63,643 nucleotides of DNA from Pseudomonadota bacterium (GTDB lineage Bacteria > Desulfobacterota > Desulfarculia > Desulfarculales > Desulfarculaceae). Position numbers and translations under genes: made by a program. Under the pieces are notes generated by a model. It was not told the DNA's origin, did not search any database, and worked only from the letters and a program-made list of their open reading frames with translations. Location of the stretch: positions 1 to 63,643 of the forward strand of contig JAHJPG010000105.1 in assembly GCA_018819925.1 (NCBI GenBank), written 5' to 3'. Every line of letters starts with the position of its first letter. Within the stretch, counting starts at the first letter, position 1. Below, piece by piece: positions 28,048 to 37,244 of the stretch.

Positions 28048-31000
28048 GCTTCCCTCCAGGTTTGGGACTCGATCCCCATCGATTGTCCGGTTTCGGCCGG
28101 AGGCCGCTCGGGCAGGGCCACCCGTATGGTGCAGCCCTTGCCCTGCTCGGCGCGAATGTCAATGGAGCCGCCCACCGAGGCCACCCTTTCGCGCATACTG
28201 ATGAGCCCAATGCCTTGGCGCTGCTCTCCGTCGGGATGCATATGGACCAAATCGAAGCCCTGTCCGTTGTCGCTGATTACCATGATGGCCGTGGGGTGGC
28301 TGTAGGTCAGGCGGATGCTCACCTGGTCCGCCTGGGCGTGCTTGACCACGTTATTGAGAGCTTCCTGCATAATACGATACAAGACGATCTCAACCCTGGG
28401 GTCAAGTCTTCTTTTAAAACCAACCGCTTCGAATTTTATGTCAAGCTGGGGTGCGCGCTGGGCAAGCTCGCGCACGTACCACTCCAGGGTGGGGACCAAT
28501 CCCAGGTGGTCCAGCATGTCCGGCCTCAGGTCGCTGGAGATCTTGCGCACGTTTTCAGCCAGTTCCTCGATCATGTCGGTCAGTGACTCGCAACGCGTCT
28601 GTTGTTGGTTCAACAGCGGGGGCAGGGAACTGGCCAGGGAGCGCACCCCCAGGTGTAGGGCAGTGAGCGACTGGCCGAACTCATCGTGAAGGTCGGCGGC
28701 CAGGCGCTTGCGCTCGTCCTCGGTTCCCTGGATGAGTCTTCGTGAAAGCTGGCGGATCTCATCTTCGTGCCGCCGGCGTTCCGTGACGTCGCGCAAATAG
28801 GCAAGGTTTACGGTGCGCCCCTTGTACAGAACGCTGGTGGCGCTGACCGCGATGAACAGGGAGCTGCCGTCCTTACGCAGGCCCTTGAAGTCGTAGCGAG
28901 CCGGGGCTGGACGGCCCTGACGGCGGGTGGCGCTGATTTCCTGCACCCGCTCCCTGTCCTGGGGGTGCACGATGGTGCCCAGGTTGCGTCCCACGATGTC
29001 CCGCTGGGAGCTGTAGCCGAACATTTCCGCGAATTTGCGGTTCACGTACCACAGGATGTTGTCTTTGATGAGCACCACCCCGTCGTTGGAATACTCGATG
29101 GCCGTCCGGTAGCGCTCCTCGCTCTCCCTGAGCTGCTGTTCGGCCAGCTTGCGCCGCAGGATCTGATTCTGCAGCTCGGCCACCTTTTCCTCCAGCTCTT
29201 CGGCGTGGTGCTTGGCCAACTCCTGGCGCTCCTGCAAAAAGTTGATGCGCCGCTTCAGGTCCTCTGGGCGGGCCCGCAGGCTGGCCAGGATTTCGCCGTA
29301 GACCTCGCTGAGTTCCTGGCTTTCCCGGGGGGTGAACACTCCGGCCGAGGTGAGGGCCCGGTGGGCTCCGGCGGTGCCCACCACGCCGGCCAGGTTTTTC
29401 TCCACTTCGTTGTCAAGCTCGGCCAACTCGGTTATGGAGATGCGCTCCTTGTCCGTCAGCCCGGTTTCGCGCAGGCATTTTTCGGTGACCGCCACCGCGC
29501 CGGCCGGCTCGAAGTAGCGCCGCAGCAAGGTTTCGATGCGCCGGCGCTTGTCCGGCAGGCTGATATAGGCCTCGTGGCGTCCCCCCCGGCTGAACATCGT
29601 CTCTTGGATCAGGGCGCCCACAAAGGCCTCGGCCTCGCGCTGGGCCTGCTGATTGGGGCGCTGGGTGAGCGAGCCCAGGATATAGAGCCCCACGTTGAGC
29701 AGCAGGCTCCAGAACACGCTGTGGCTGACCGAGTCCATGCCGCTGACCCCGAAAAGCTGCTCCGGCCTTAGGAAGCCCAGATCCCAGGGACCATCGGTGA
29801 TCAGGTGGTGCGAGAACCAGCCGCCGGTGACGAGGGCGGGCAGGAGCATGGTGTAGCCCCACACCAGAAAGCCGGCGCTTAGGCCCCACATGGCTCCCCG
29901 GCTGTTGGCCTGGCGCCAGAAGATGCCCCCCAAGATGGCCGGGGCGAACTGGAGAACCGCGGCGAAGGAGATGATGCCAATGTTCACCAGCATCACCTGG
30001 CCCCCCACCAGCCGCTCGAACCAATAGCCCATGAGGATGAAGCAGGTCACCGCCAGCCAGCGGGACTTGAGCAGGTGGCGCTCTATGAACCCCAGGGCGG
30101 GAATCCAGTCCACCAGGGGAAGAAGCAGGTGGTTGCTGATCATGGTGGCCATGGTCATGGAGGTGATGAGGACCATGCTGGTGGCCGCGCTGAAGCCGCC
30201 CAGAAACACCAGCAAGGTCAGCAGGGAATGGCCGCTTTTAAGCGGAAGCTGCAATACGAAGGTGTCGGCCTGCTCCACGGGCAAGCCGGTGATTAGCCTG
30301 GCCAGGGCGATGGGGTAGGCGAAGATGGTGATGAGCAGCATGTAAAGGGGGAACATCCACATGGCTTTTTTGATGTGGTCTTCGTTCTGGTTTTCCACCA
30401 CCGCGATGTGGAATTGGCGGGGCAAAAAGAGCACCGCGCTGGCTGCCAGGACCAAGTAGCTGCCCCAGGTGACGAAGCTGATGGCCCGGGGCTTGAGCCC
30501 CAGCCCGGCGGGGCTTTCGGTCAGGGCGGAGTAGCGGGTGAAAATGTCGCCGAAGCCGTCGAAAAGGGAATAGACCACGAACACCCCGGCGGCCATGAAC
30601 AGCACCAGCTTGACCAGGCCCTCGGCGGCCACGGCCATGACGATGCCCTCGTGGCGCTCGGTGGGGTCTAGGCGGCGCACCCCGAAGATAATGGTGAACA
30701 CCACCATCAGGGCCAGGACGATGGGCCCCACGTGGCTGCCGATCCAGGCGCTGGCCACCCCGGTGTCGTAGGTGATCATGTCAAAGGTGGTGAGCACCGC
30801 CTTTAGCTGCAGGGCGATGTAGGGCATGGTGCCCAAGAGGGCGATGACCGTGGCCAAGGCGGCCAGGGGCACCGATTTTTCGTAGCGGGCCCCGATGAAG
30901 TCGGCGATTGAAGTGATGTGGTGGTTGGTCTTGATGCGCACCAGCTTGCGCAAAAGCCCCCACCAGAATATCACCACCATGGTGGGACCCAGGTAAATGG

Positions 31001-31211
31001 TCATAAAGAGCATGCCGCTGGTGGCGGCGTAGCCCACGGAGCCGTAGTAGGTCCAGGTTGTGCAGAAGACGCTGAGACTCAGGGCGTAGACCAGGGGGTT
31101 GTTCACCACGCTACGCCCTGCGGCTTGGCGGCGCTCGGCCCAAACGGCCAGGGCGAAGATCAGCCCCATGTAGAAGCAAAAGACGCTTATTACCGTCAGG
31201 CTCTCGAACAT
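28044..31211 (-). CDS. SLC5-STAC-PAS sensor histidine kinase, CrbS-like
   Basis: A 1055-residue fusion. Residues about 5-500 are a sodium:solute-symporter domain with about 13 helices (FCTTWTYYGSVGYAATSGML near the start). Residues about 515-640 fit a STAC linker (ISITELAELDNEVEKNLAGV). A coiled coil (about 655-690) and a PAS domain (about 690-805) follow. The kinase part begins near 825 with a HisKA_3 dimerisation domain, RLAADLHDEFGQSL, phospho-acceptor His842. The ATPase domain has the N-box EALNNVVKHA and G1 DNGQGFD. CrbS proteins sense acetate-related signals and control acs. HisKA_3 suits the NarL-type partner encoded next. Confidence 0.92.
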   Translation of the reverse strand: MFESLTVISVFCFYMGLIFALAVWAERRQAAGRSVVNNPLVYALSLSVFCTTWTYYGSVGYAATSGMLFMTIYLGPTMVVIFWWGLLRKLVRIKTNHHITSIADFIGARYEKSVPLAALATVIALLGTMPYIALQLKAVLTTFDMITYDTGVASAWIGSHVGPIVLALMVVFTIIFGVRRLDPTERHEGIVMAVAAEGLVKLVLFMAAGVFVVYSLFDGFGDIFTRYSALTESPAGLGLKPRAISFVTWGSYLVLAASAVLFLPRQFHIAVVENQNEDHIKKAMWMFPLYMLLITIFAYPIALARLITGLPVEQADTFVLQLPLKSGHSLLTLLVFLGGFSAATSMVLITSMTMATMISNHLLLPLVDWIPALGFIERHLLKSRWLAVTCFILMGYWFERLVGGQVMLVNIGIISFAAVLQFAPAILGGIFWRQANSRGAMWGLSAGFLVWGYTMLLPALVTGGWFSHHLITDGPWDLGFLRPEQLFGVSGMDSVSHSVFWSLLLNVGLYILGSLTQRPNQQAQREAEAFVGALIQETMFSRGGRHEAYISLPDKRRRIETLLRRYFEPAGAVAVTEKCLRETGLTDKERISITELAELDNEVEKNLAGVVGTAGAHRALTSAGVFTPRESQELSEVYGEILASLRARPEDLKRRINFLQERQELAKHHAEELEEKVAELQNQILRRKLAEQQLRESEERYRTAIEYSNDGVVLIKDNILWYVNRKFAEMFGYSSQRDIVGRNLGTIVHPQDRERVQEISATRRQGRPAPARYDFKGLRKDGSSLFIAVSATSVLYKGRTVNLAYLRDVTERRRHEDEIRQLSRRLIQGTEDERKRLAADLHDEFGQSLTALHLGVRSLASSLPPLLNQQQTRCESLTDMIEELAENVRKISSDLRPDMLDHLGLVPTLEWYVRELAQRAPQLDIKFEAVGFKRRLDPRVEIVLYRIMQEALNNVVKHAQADQVSIRLTYSHPTAIMVISDNGQGFDLVHMHPDGEQRQGIGLISMRERVASVGGSIDIRAEQGKGCTIRVALPERPPAETGQSMGIESQTWREA

Positions 31212-31217
31212 TCAGGC

Positions 31218-31499
31218 CTAACCGCTGGTGGGAGGTTTGGGGTCCTCTGGGTTGGAGGGGGGAAGGAAGATGCTTAGTAATAAGACCAACCCTATGGCCA
31301 CGGCCCAGCCCGCGAACATGGTGGTGAACAAGTGGGAGGGGGTCCAGCGTTCTTCTTCGGCCAAATAGGGCCAATGGAACAGCACCAGGCTGATGACAAA
31401 CACCAGCACCGCGAAGGCGGGGGTGCCCACCACCCGGCGAACCCTCCCCTGGAGGCGCTGGTCCGGGGCTGGCGCGTTACCGTCCACTGGCTCGGCCAT
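31218..31499 (-). CDS. Small two-helix membrane protein
   Basis: A 93-residue protein with two hydrophobic helices (about residues 27-45 and 58-80), separated by a loop with HWPYLAEEERWTPS, and a Pro-rich C-terminal tail. It matches no family I can name. It lies six bases upstream of the large CrbS-like sensor and is certainly co-transcribed with it. A role as an accessory membrane subunit of the sensor, by analogy with DUF4212 and the symporter, is a guess. The ATG at 31499 has an excellent GGAGG site. Upstream in-frame codons to 31535 are not needed. Confidence 0.7.
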   Translation of the reverse strand: MAEPVDGNAPAPDQRLQGRVRRVVGTPAFAVLVFVISLVLFHWPYLAEEERWTPSHLFTTMFAGWAVAIGLVLLLSIFLPPSNPEDPKPPTSG

Positions 31500-31556
31500 A
31501 TTGGACCTCCAGAAAATCCAGGGGTATTGTAGCAAATAGACGGGGCCGCTTGGGAA

Positions 31557-33464
31557 TTACCTGCGCATGGCCGCCGGAGGCCGCTCTGCGGGCTCGGTCG
31601 GCTGGTCAAAGCGGGCGGTGAGGGTGATGACCTCGCCGTCATAGGCCGAGTGCACTTTGTAGGGTAGCTTCTTGAACAGGGCTATCATGCCCCGGTTGGC
31701 CGGATGGGTGTAGGCCATCAGGCCGCCGATGCCGTGCTCCCGGGCGATATTGGCCAACTTGCGCAGCAATACGGTGGAAACCCCTTTTTGCTGCCAGTCG
31801 CGGGTGACCGAGAAAGCCACCTCGGCCAGGTTGGTGGCCGGGTCCAGGAAATAGTTGCCCACGGCGGTGACCTTTTCAAAGCCCGGCTCGCCCACCACCG
31901 CCACCAGGGTCATGTCGTTGATGTAGTCAACCTGGGACATCTCCGGCATGTCCTGGCGGGCGAAGCTGACCCGCTCGTGCAAAAAGCGGCGCATCACGTC
32001 GTCGCTGTCCAGGTTATAGAAATGCTCCTGGATCTGGCGCTCGTCGGTGGGCCGGGCGGGGCGGAAGAGCACCTCCAATTCGCCGAATTGGCGAACCTCC
32101 TCCACGGCCCTGGGGTAGACGCTCTTGATGCTCTCGGCCAGGGTGCGTTCGCTGCCCAGCAGGCCGGACTTGCGGGCCTGATGGAACAACTCGTCGCGGA
32201 ACTTGGGATGGGCCACGCTTATCATGGCGATGGCCCGTTCTTGCAGGCTCTTGCCGAACAGGTTGACCACTCCGTATTCGGTGATCACGTAGTGCACGTC
32301 GCCCCGGGGCACCACCACGGCCATGTTGTCCAGTTGGGGCACGATGCGGCTGGCATTGCCGTCCAGGGTGGTGGAGGGCAGCATGAGTATGGACTTGCCC
32401 CCGGGCGACTGGCTGGCCCCCCGGATGAAGTCCATCATGCCGCTTACCCCGGTGAAGTGGTTGTAGGGCAAGGCGTCGGCCGCGGCCTGGCCGGTGAGGT
32501 CCATGGCCATGATCACGTTCAGGGCCACCATCTTGTTGTGCCGGCTGATGATGGTCGGGTTGTTCACGTAGTCGCTGGGGTGAAACTCGATGCCCGGGTT
32601 GTCGTGCAAAAACTCATACAGGTTGGCCGAGCCTATGGCTCCGCTGGCCACCAGCTTGCCCTCGTTGAAGCCTTTTTTGCGGTTGGTGATCACCCCTTGG
32701 CTAACCAAGTTAAGGATGCCGTCGGTGAGGAACTGGGTATGCACCCCCAGGTCGTTCTTGTCCTTGAGCCCCAGGATGGTGGCTCGGGGGGTGGCTCCCA
32801 GGCTCATTTGCAGGGTGGAGCCGTCCTCGATGAGCCGGGCCACGTGCTGGGCTATTATCTTGGCCGACTCGAACTCCGGCGGGCTGCCCACGGTGAGCAG
32901 CGGCTCTTCGGCTTCCACCACCAGATCGATGTCGTTGACGTGCAAGAAGCTGCGCCCCATAACCCGGGGCATGGCCGGGTTCACCTGGGCGATGACCAGG
33001 TCGGCCGAGCGGGCCGCGGCCATGGTCACATCCACGCTCACCCCCAGGCTCACCCAGCCGAAGTCGTCGGGCTCGCTCACCTGGATGAGGGCCACGTGCA
33101 CCGGCAGCTGGCGGCTCTGGAACAGGCGAGGCACTTCGGAAAGGTTGATGGGGGTCAGGAAGCGTTTGCTGTCGCTAAGTATCCGGGGTTTGGCCGAGCC
33201 CAGGTAAAAGGAGCGGATGTTCAGGTTCCGGCAGGCGGTTTTGTCGGCGATGAGAGTCAGCGGAGTGGTCTCCAGACTGAGCACCCGCACCACTTCCACG
33301 TCGGTGAAGTTGCAACTCTGCCTGGCCATCTCTTTGACTAGGGTCTGGGGTTCTCCGCAGGAGGTTCCCACGAATACCCGCTTCCCCCGTTTGATACGGG
33401 ATATAGCCTGTTCAACGGTGCATTTTTTGGCTTGGTAGGCGTCTGGCCAGTAAATGGCGCTCAT
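31557..33464 (-). CDS. Acetyl-CoA hydrolase/CoA-transferase fused to a GNAT acetyltransferase domain
   Basis: A 635-residue two-domain protein. Residues about 10-440 form a CoA-transferase/acetyl-CoA hydrolase of the AcH/Cat1/4-hydroxybutyrate CoA-transferase type, with HFTGVSGMMDFIRGASQS and VITEYGVVNLFGKSLQERA. Residues about 465-620 form a GNAT domain (LFRPARPTDERQIQEHFYN, then SVTRDWQQKGVSTVLLRKLA), where QQKGVS stands at the acetyl-CoA pyrophosphate-binding loop. The enzyme could exchange CoA between acetate and another acid while the GNAT part senses or uses acetyl-CoA, perhaps acetylating Acs. It lies 57 bases upstream of the sensor unit on the same strand. Confidence 0.9.
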   Translation of the reverse strand: MSAIYWPDAYQAKKCTVEQAISRIKRGKRVFVGTSCGEPQTLVKEMARQSCNFTDVEVVRVLSLETTPLTLIADKTACRNLNIRSFYLGSAKPRILSDSKRFLTPINLSEVPRLFQSRQLPVHVALIQVSEPDDFGWVSLGVSVDVTMAAARSADLVIAQVNPAMPRVMGRSFLHVNDIDLVVEAEEPLLTVGSPPEFESAKIIAQHVARLIEDGSTLQMSLGATPRATILGLKDKNDLGVHTQFLTDGILNLVSQGVITNRKKGFNEGKLVASGAIGSANLYEFLHDNPGIEFHPSDYVNNPTIISRHNKMVALNVIMAMDLTGQAAADALPYNHFTGVSGMMDFIRGASQSPGGKSILMLPSTTLDGNASRIVPQLDNMAVVVPRGDVHYVITEYGVVNLFGKSLQERAIAMISVAHPKFRDELFHQARKSGLLGSERTLAESIKSVYPRAVEEVRQFGELEVLFRPARPTDERQIQEHFYNLDSDDVMRRFLHERVSFARQDMPEMSQVDYINDMTLVAVVGEPGFEKVTAVGNYFLDPATNLAEVAFSVTRDWQQKGVSTVLLRKLANIAREHGIGGLMAYTHPANRGMIALFKKLPYKVHSAYDGEVITLTARFDQPTEPAERPPAAMRR

Positions 33465-33768
33465 GTTCCGTCCTCTCGCGCGAACAACACAGCTTCAGGT
33501 TGTGGACTCTTAGGTTTAATATTAGGGCCTATCGGCATCCTTGCCAAGGGTGCCAGGTGCTAACCGGTTGGGCTGACTTCCAGTCGCGGGGTCGGCGATG
33601 CTTGGTCCGGGGGGCGCGGCCATCTGACCTCGCTCCATGCGGCGAGCCCATCGGGCAACGTCTTTCGCCGCCGAATAATATCCTGGCATAATAGTATAAA
33701 TTCATGATGGCCGGTGGCCGGGCGTCGGCTCGTGGCGGTGGAGTCTCTTTATCCCTGGGAGGTGGGGA
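33465..33768. other. Divergent promoter region
   Basis: About 304 bases between the leftward CoA-transferase-GNAT gene and the rightward amidinotransferase-family gene. An AT-rich patch (GAATAATATCCTGGCATAAT, then AGTATAAATTC, about 33674-33704) is the best candidate for a -10 region of the rightward gene, but no good -35 is paired with it. There is no RNA gene or convincing small ORF. Confidence 0.45.
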
Positions 33769-34749
33769 ATGGGAGCTTTAAGGTTCGTAAATGTAACCAA
33801 CGAGTGGGGCAAGCTGCACGACGCCTTTATCGGCATAGGCGATGAACAAAATTGCGTTCACCCCACTTACATGGAGGCCCTGAAATGGCAGGATGCGGAG
33901 GGCATCAGGGAGTGCGAGGAGTTAGGTGGAACGCGGGCGATAGACACCACCCCGGAAGCGGTTCGTTTGTTGGGCCAACAACTGGACAACCTGGCCAACC
34001 TCCTCGCCGGCCGGGGCATCGAAGTCACCCGCAGCATCCCCCTGCGCTACCCCGAGGAAATACATTTCCTGGATGAAGTGCAAAGGGGCTACGTGAACCA
34101 CGATGGCTGCGATTTTTTTCTCACCGTGGGAAACAACGTCATCCTGCTTAACAACCTGCGGGTGACCTGCCGCCGCAAGCGGGTGTGGGCCGTGCGGCCC
34201 GTGCTCGAGGCCGCGCTGGAGGGCAGCAACGCCCGCTACGTGGCCATGCCTCCCTGCTCGCCCCACTACAGCAAAGACGACGTCTACCTCGAGCGGGGCG
34301 ACGTGCTCATGGACGGCTTCAACGTGTTCGTGGGCTGCTCGGGCAATGCCTCCAGCCCGGCCGGCATCGCTTGGTTACAGCAATTCTTGGGCCCGCAATA
34401 CCGGGTCTATACCGTGCCCCTACACCCCAAGATTCTGCACCTGGACACGGTTTGCATGTTAAACCGCCCTGGCCTGCTCACCTGGTATCCCGAATTCGTC
34501 CCCGAACTGCCAACCCCGCTACGACACTGGGAAAAGATCGAGATAAACAAGCTGCCCGATGAGGACGAGGCCTTCGGGGCCAATGGCCTGATGCTGGATG
34601 AGAACACCATCGTGTTCGCCAAGCAGTATGACCGTCTGGTGGCGGAGTACGAAAAGAGGGGGATCGAGTGCATAACCATCCCCTTTGAGGCGCCCATCCA
34701 CTGGGGAGTGGGGGTGCGTTGCGCGGTGGGGCCCCTCCATCGGGGATAG
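33769..34749 (+). CDS. Amidinotransferase/arginine-deiminase superfamily enzyme
   Basis: A 326-residue protein of the guanidino-group-modifying superfamily. Catalytic landmarks are the acidic segment YLERGDVLMDGFNVFVGCSG, the histidine in KILHLDTVCMLNRPG, and the C-terminal nucleophile Cys318 in GVGVRCAVGPLHRG. The order (acid, His, Cys) matches amidinotransferases such as glycine amidinotransferase and StrB1, and also dimethylarginine hydrolases. An amidinotransferase is favoured by the HLDTVCM form, but the substrate is open. The gene is alone on its strand, with a GGGAGGTGGGGA ribosome site, and convergent with mgtE. Confidence 0.8.
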   Translation: MGALRFVNVTNEWGKLHDAFIGIGDEQNCVHPTYMEALKWQDAEGIRECEELGGTRAIDTTPEAVRLLGQQLDNLANLLAGRGIEVTRSIPLRYPEEIHFLDEVQRGYVNHDGCDFFLTVGNNVILLNNLRVTCRRKRVWAVRPVLEAALEGSNARYVAMPPCSPHYSKDDVYLERGDVLMDGFNVFVGCSGNASSPAGIAWLQQFLGPQYRVYTVPLHPKILHLDTVCMLNRPGLLTWYPEFVPELPTPLRHWEKIEINKLPDEDEAFGANGLMLDENTIVFAKQYDRLVAEYEKRGIECITIPFEAPIHWGVGVRCAVGPLHRG

Positions 34750-34855
34750 TAGCAAGGACCTGGGAGCTAAAAGATTTTGGTCGGCCTGTGGTGTTTGTTC
34801 CTCGGCTACCCCTTCGGCCAAGGCACGGCAGGCCCGTCCACGGCCATGGAAGGGC

Positions 34856-36208
34856 CTATTGTCCGGTGAGGTGGGGCAGCACCATCACCGCCAGGCCCAG
34901 GAAGATGGAGTAGCCGCCCACGTCGGTGGCGGTGGTGACGAAAATGGAGCTGCCCAGGGCCGGGTCAAGCTTGAGCCGGCGCAGCACGATGGGCACCATG
35001 GCTCCGAACAGGCCGGCGATGATCAGGTTGCCCACCAGGGCCATCCATACGATAAAACCAAGCCAGGGGTTGCCGAACCAGAAGTAGGCCACGATGCCGA
35101 TCACCATGCCTGCGATGACCCCGTTGAACATGCCTATCGCGACTTGTTTGGTCAACACCCGGCGGTTTTGCGCCATCTTGAGTTGGCCCAGGGCCATGGC
35201 CCTGACCACCACGGTGAGCGATTGGTTGCCCGCGTTGCCTCCCAGGGAGGCCACGATGAGCATCAGGGAGGCCAGGGCCACCACATCTTGAATGGTTCCC
35301 GAGAAAAGGCTGACCACGTAGGCCGGCACCAGACAGGTGCCCAGGTTACTAAGCAGCCAAGGCAGGCGCAGCTTTACCGAACGCAAGAGCGGTGAGTCGA
35401 TTTTCTCGTCGGTGTCCAGGTTGGCCAGGTGATACATGTCTTCGGTGGCTTCTTCGGCGATGACGTCGTAGAGGTCGTCGAAGGTGATGATCCCCAGCAT
35501 GCGGCCGCTGTCGTCCAGCACGGGCACCGCCAAAAAATCGTAGCGGCTGGAGAGCTTGGCCACTTCCTCGATGTCCACGTCGGCCTTGACGCTGATTACC
35601 TGCTTGCTCATGATGTCGCCCACCCGGCTGTGCCGCCGGGCCACGATGAGGTCGCGCAGCGACACCAGGCCCTGCAGCCGCCGGGCTGCGTCCACCACGT
35701 AGATGTAGTAGATGGTTTCCTTGGTGGCCGCCTGAAGACGCACCTGCTCCAGGGCGGTCTGCACGTCGCTGTCCGGCCGCAAGATGGCGTAATCGGTGGT
35801 CATGTGGGCCCCGGCGCTGTCCTCGGGGTACTCGATCAGCTTGAGGACGTTTTCCCGCTCGTGGCGCAGCAGCAACGAGAGCAGGCGCTCTTGGAACTGG
35901 TCGTCCAACTCCTCCACCAAGTCGGCCCGGTCGTCGGGGCTCATGATGTTCATGAGCTGGGCCAGGCTGGCGCGGTTCATGTGCCTCAGGGCGTCCTTTT
36001 GGGCCTCGAAGGGCATGAACTCGAAGACTTGCAGGGCCTGCTCCGGCCCCATCAGTTCCACGAACTTGGCCACCTCGACCGGCTCCAGAATCACCAGGAT
36101 CTCGGCTGCGTCGGCCGGGTGGGGCTCGGTGACTTCCCGGACCAATAAATCCCGGTCGCCCTGGGCGATTAACTCTCTAAGATGCAATACTTTTTCTGAT
36201 GTGGTCAT
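34856..36208 (-). CDS. mgtE: Magnesium transporter MgtE
   Basis: A 450-residue Mg2+ channel. The N domain (about 1-130, with AQLMNIMSPDDRADLVEEL) and tandem CBS domains (about 135-255) form the cytoplasmic Mg2+ sensor. Five membrane helices follow (about 280-450), including the conserved SLGGNAGNQS loop and the pore-helix segment TTATDVGGYSIFLG, whose Asp lines the pore. The ATG at 36208 with GGAGG at good distance is preferred over an in-frame codon ten residues earlier. The leader is only about 118 bases, too short for an M-box riboswitch, and none is apparent. Confidence 0.95.
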   Translation of the reverse strand: MTTSEKVLHLRELIAQGDRDLLVREVTEPHPADAAEILVILEPVEVAKFVELMGPEQALQVFEFMPFEAQKDALRHMNRASLAQLMNIMSPDDRADLVEELDDQFQERLLSLLLRHERENVLKLIEYPEDSAGAHMTTDYAILRPDSDVQTALEQVRLQAATKETIYYIYVVDAARRLQGLVSLRDLIVARRHSRVGDIMSKQVISVKADVDIEEVAKLSSRYDFLAVPVLDDSGRMLGIITFDDLYDVIAEEATEDMYHLANLDTDEKIDSPLLRSVKLRLPWLLSNLGTCLVPAYVVSLFSGTIQDVVALASLMLIVASLGGNAGNQSLTVVVRAMALGQLKMAQNRRVLTKQVAIGMFNGVIAGMVIGIVAYFWFGNPWLGFIVWMALVGNLIIAGLFGAMVPIVLRRLKLDPALGSSIFVTTATDVGGYSIFLGLAVMVLPHLTGQ

Positions 36209-36326
36209 TCGCCGGCCTCCGGCAATAAACGCCCCCACCCTGGCCGCGCCGCCAGGGGAGAGGCAAACACGCGCATGCTGGGAAGAACAAAACCTATCTT
36301 AACACCGCCCCTGCCAAGACGGCAAG

Positions 36327-37244
36327 TTAAGGGCTGGGCTCAGAACTCGGGACGGCCTGGTAACCCCTTGGAGTGGCTTGGATATGACCCTGGGCCAAAA
36401 GGGCGGCCAAGTGCTGGCCAACCATCTTGCCCTCCCAATAGCGGGTTAGTTCGGGCCGGCTGCGGTGGGCGCCGTAAATGGGCGAAGCTTCGGCCAAATC
36501 CTCCAAGGAACATTCCTTGGTCAATAGCCGGAGCAGGCGCCTATCCCTTTTGTCCAACACCCCCAGGTAGTCATCCATGGCCTGGTCCAGGCCCTGGCGC
36601 ATGGGCTCGCGGTGGGCCGAGACCAAAAGGCGGGGTCTCAACCGGCGCACCTTTTCCACCGAGGCCCGCACCTGCTCCAAGGAGGACTCGCGGTGGCCGT
36701 AAAAGGGTCCGAAGGGGGTCAGGTCAATATCGGCGGACAGGAGCATGCCGTGCTGGGGAAGCCAAAAGCAGCAGTGGTCCGCGGTATGTCCGGGAGTGCC
36801 CACCACCTGGAGCACAGTGGAGCCGATTTTGATCTCTTGGCCGGGGGCGAAAGTGCCGGTGGGGCGAAAATCGGCGAAACCCATTTCCAGGGTGACGAAC
36901 TCGCGCCAAGCCCGGGCAAGTGCGCCCGGCCTTGCGAGGCGCTCTGAAAGCCTGGTCTTGTCGCCCGCGGTTTCCCAGCCCGCCTGGGGCACCAATATTT
37001 CGGCCTGGGTGAAAAAATGGTTGCCCGAGCAATGATCCGGGTGGGTGTGGCTGTTGATCACCATATCCACCCGGCCCGAGGCGGCCAGGGGCTCCAAAAC
37101 CGAGGGCCCGCAACCTGGGTCCACCAGGGCGGTCACCCCGCCGTCTTCTATGAGCACCCCGTGGCAAAAAGGGAAAGCTCCCTGCCTTTGACCCACCAAA
37201 AGCCACACCGGCCCAGCCAGGTGGACCAACTCTCCGGGTTTCAC
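36327..37244 (-). CDS. Metallo-beta-lactamase-fold hydrolase
   Basis: A 305-residue MBL-fold protein. The metal site motif is SHTHPDHCSGN (HxHxDH), with further ligands in GTPGHTADHCCFW and LLSADIDLTPFGP, and a late His in LVSAHREPM. The build resembles glyoxalase-II-like hydrolases with an extra C-terminal winged-helix-like region (about 230-300). The substrate is unknown. Its GTG start overlaps the pxpBC stop by four bases (GTGA), so it is coupled to the 5-oxoprolinase genes. A role on a related cyclic or thioester substrate is possible but unproven. Confidence 0.85.
   Translation of the reverse strand: MKPGELVHLAGPVWLLVGQRQGAFPFCHGVLIEDGGVTALVDPGCGPSVLEPLAASGRVDMVINSHTHPDHCSGNHFFTQAEILVPQAGWETAGDKTRLSERLARPGALARAWREFVTLEMGFADFRPTGTFAPGQEIKIGSTVLQVVGTPGHTADHCCFWLPQHGMLLSADIDLTPFGPFYGHRESSLEQVRASVEKVRRLRPRLLVSAHREPMRQGLDQAMDDYLGVLDKRDRRLLRLLTKECSLEDLAEASPIYGAHRSRPELTRYWEGKMVGQHLAALLAQGHIQATPRGYQAVPSSEPSP

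Noticed and set aside
36209-36326. Possible Mg2+-sensing M-box riboswitch upstream of mgtE
   Set aside because: The gap is only about 118 bases and lacks the conserved M-box elements.
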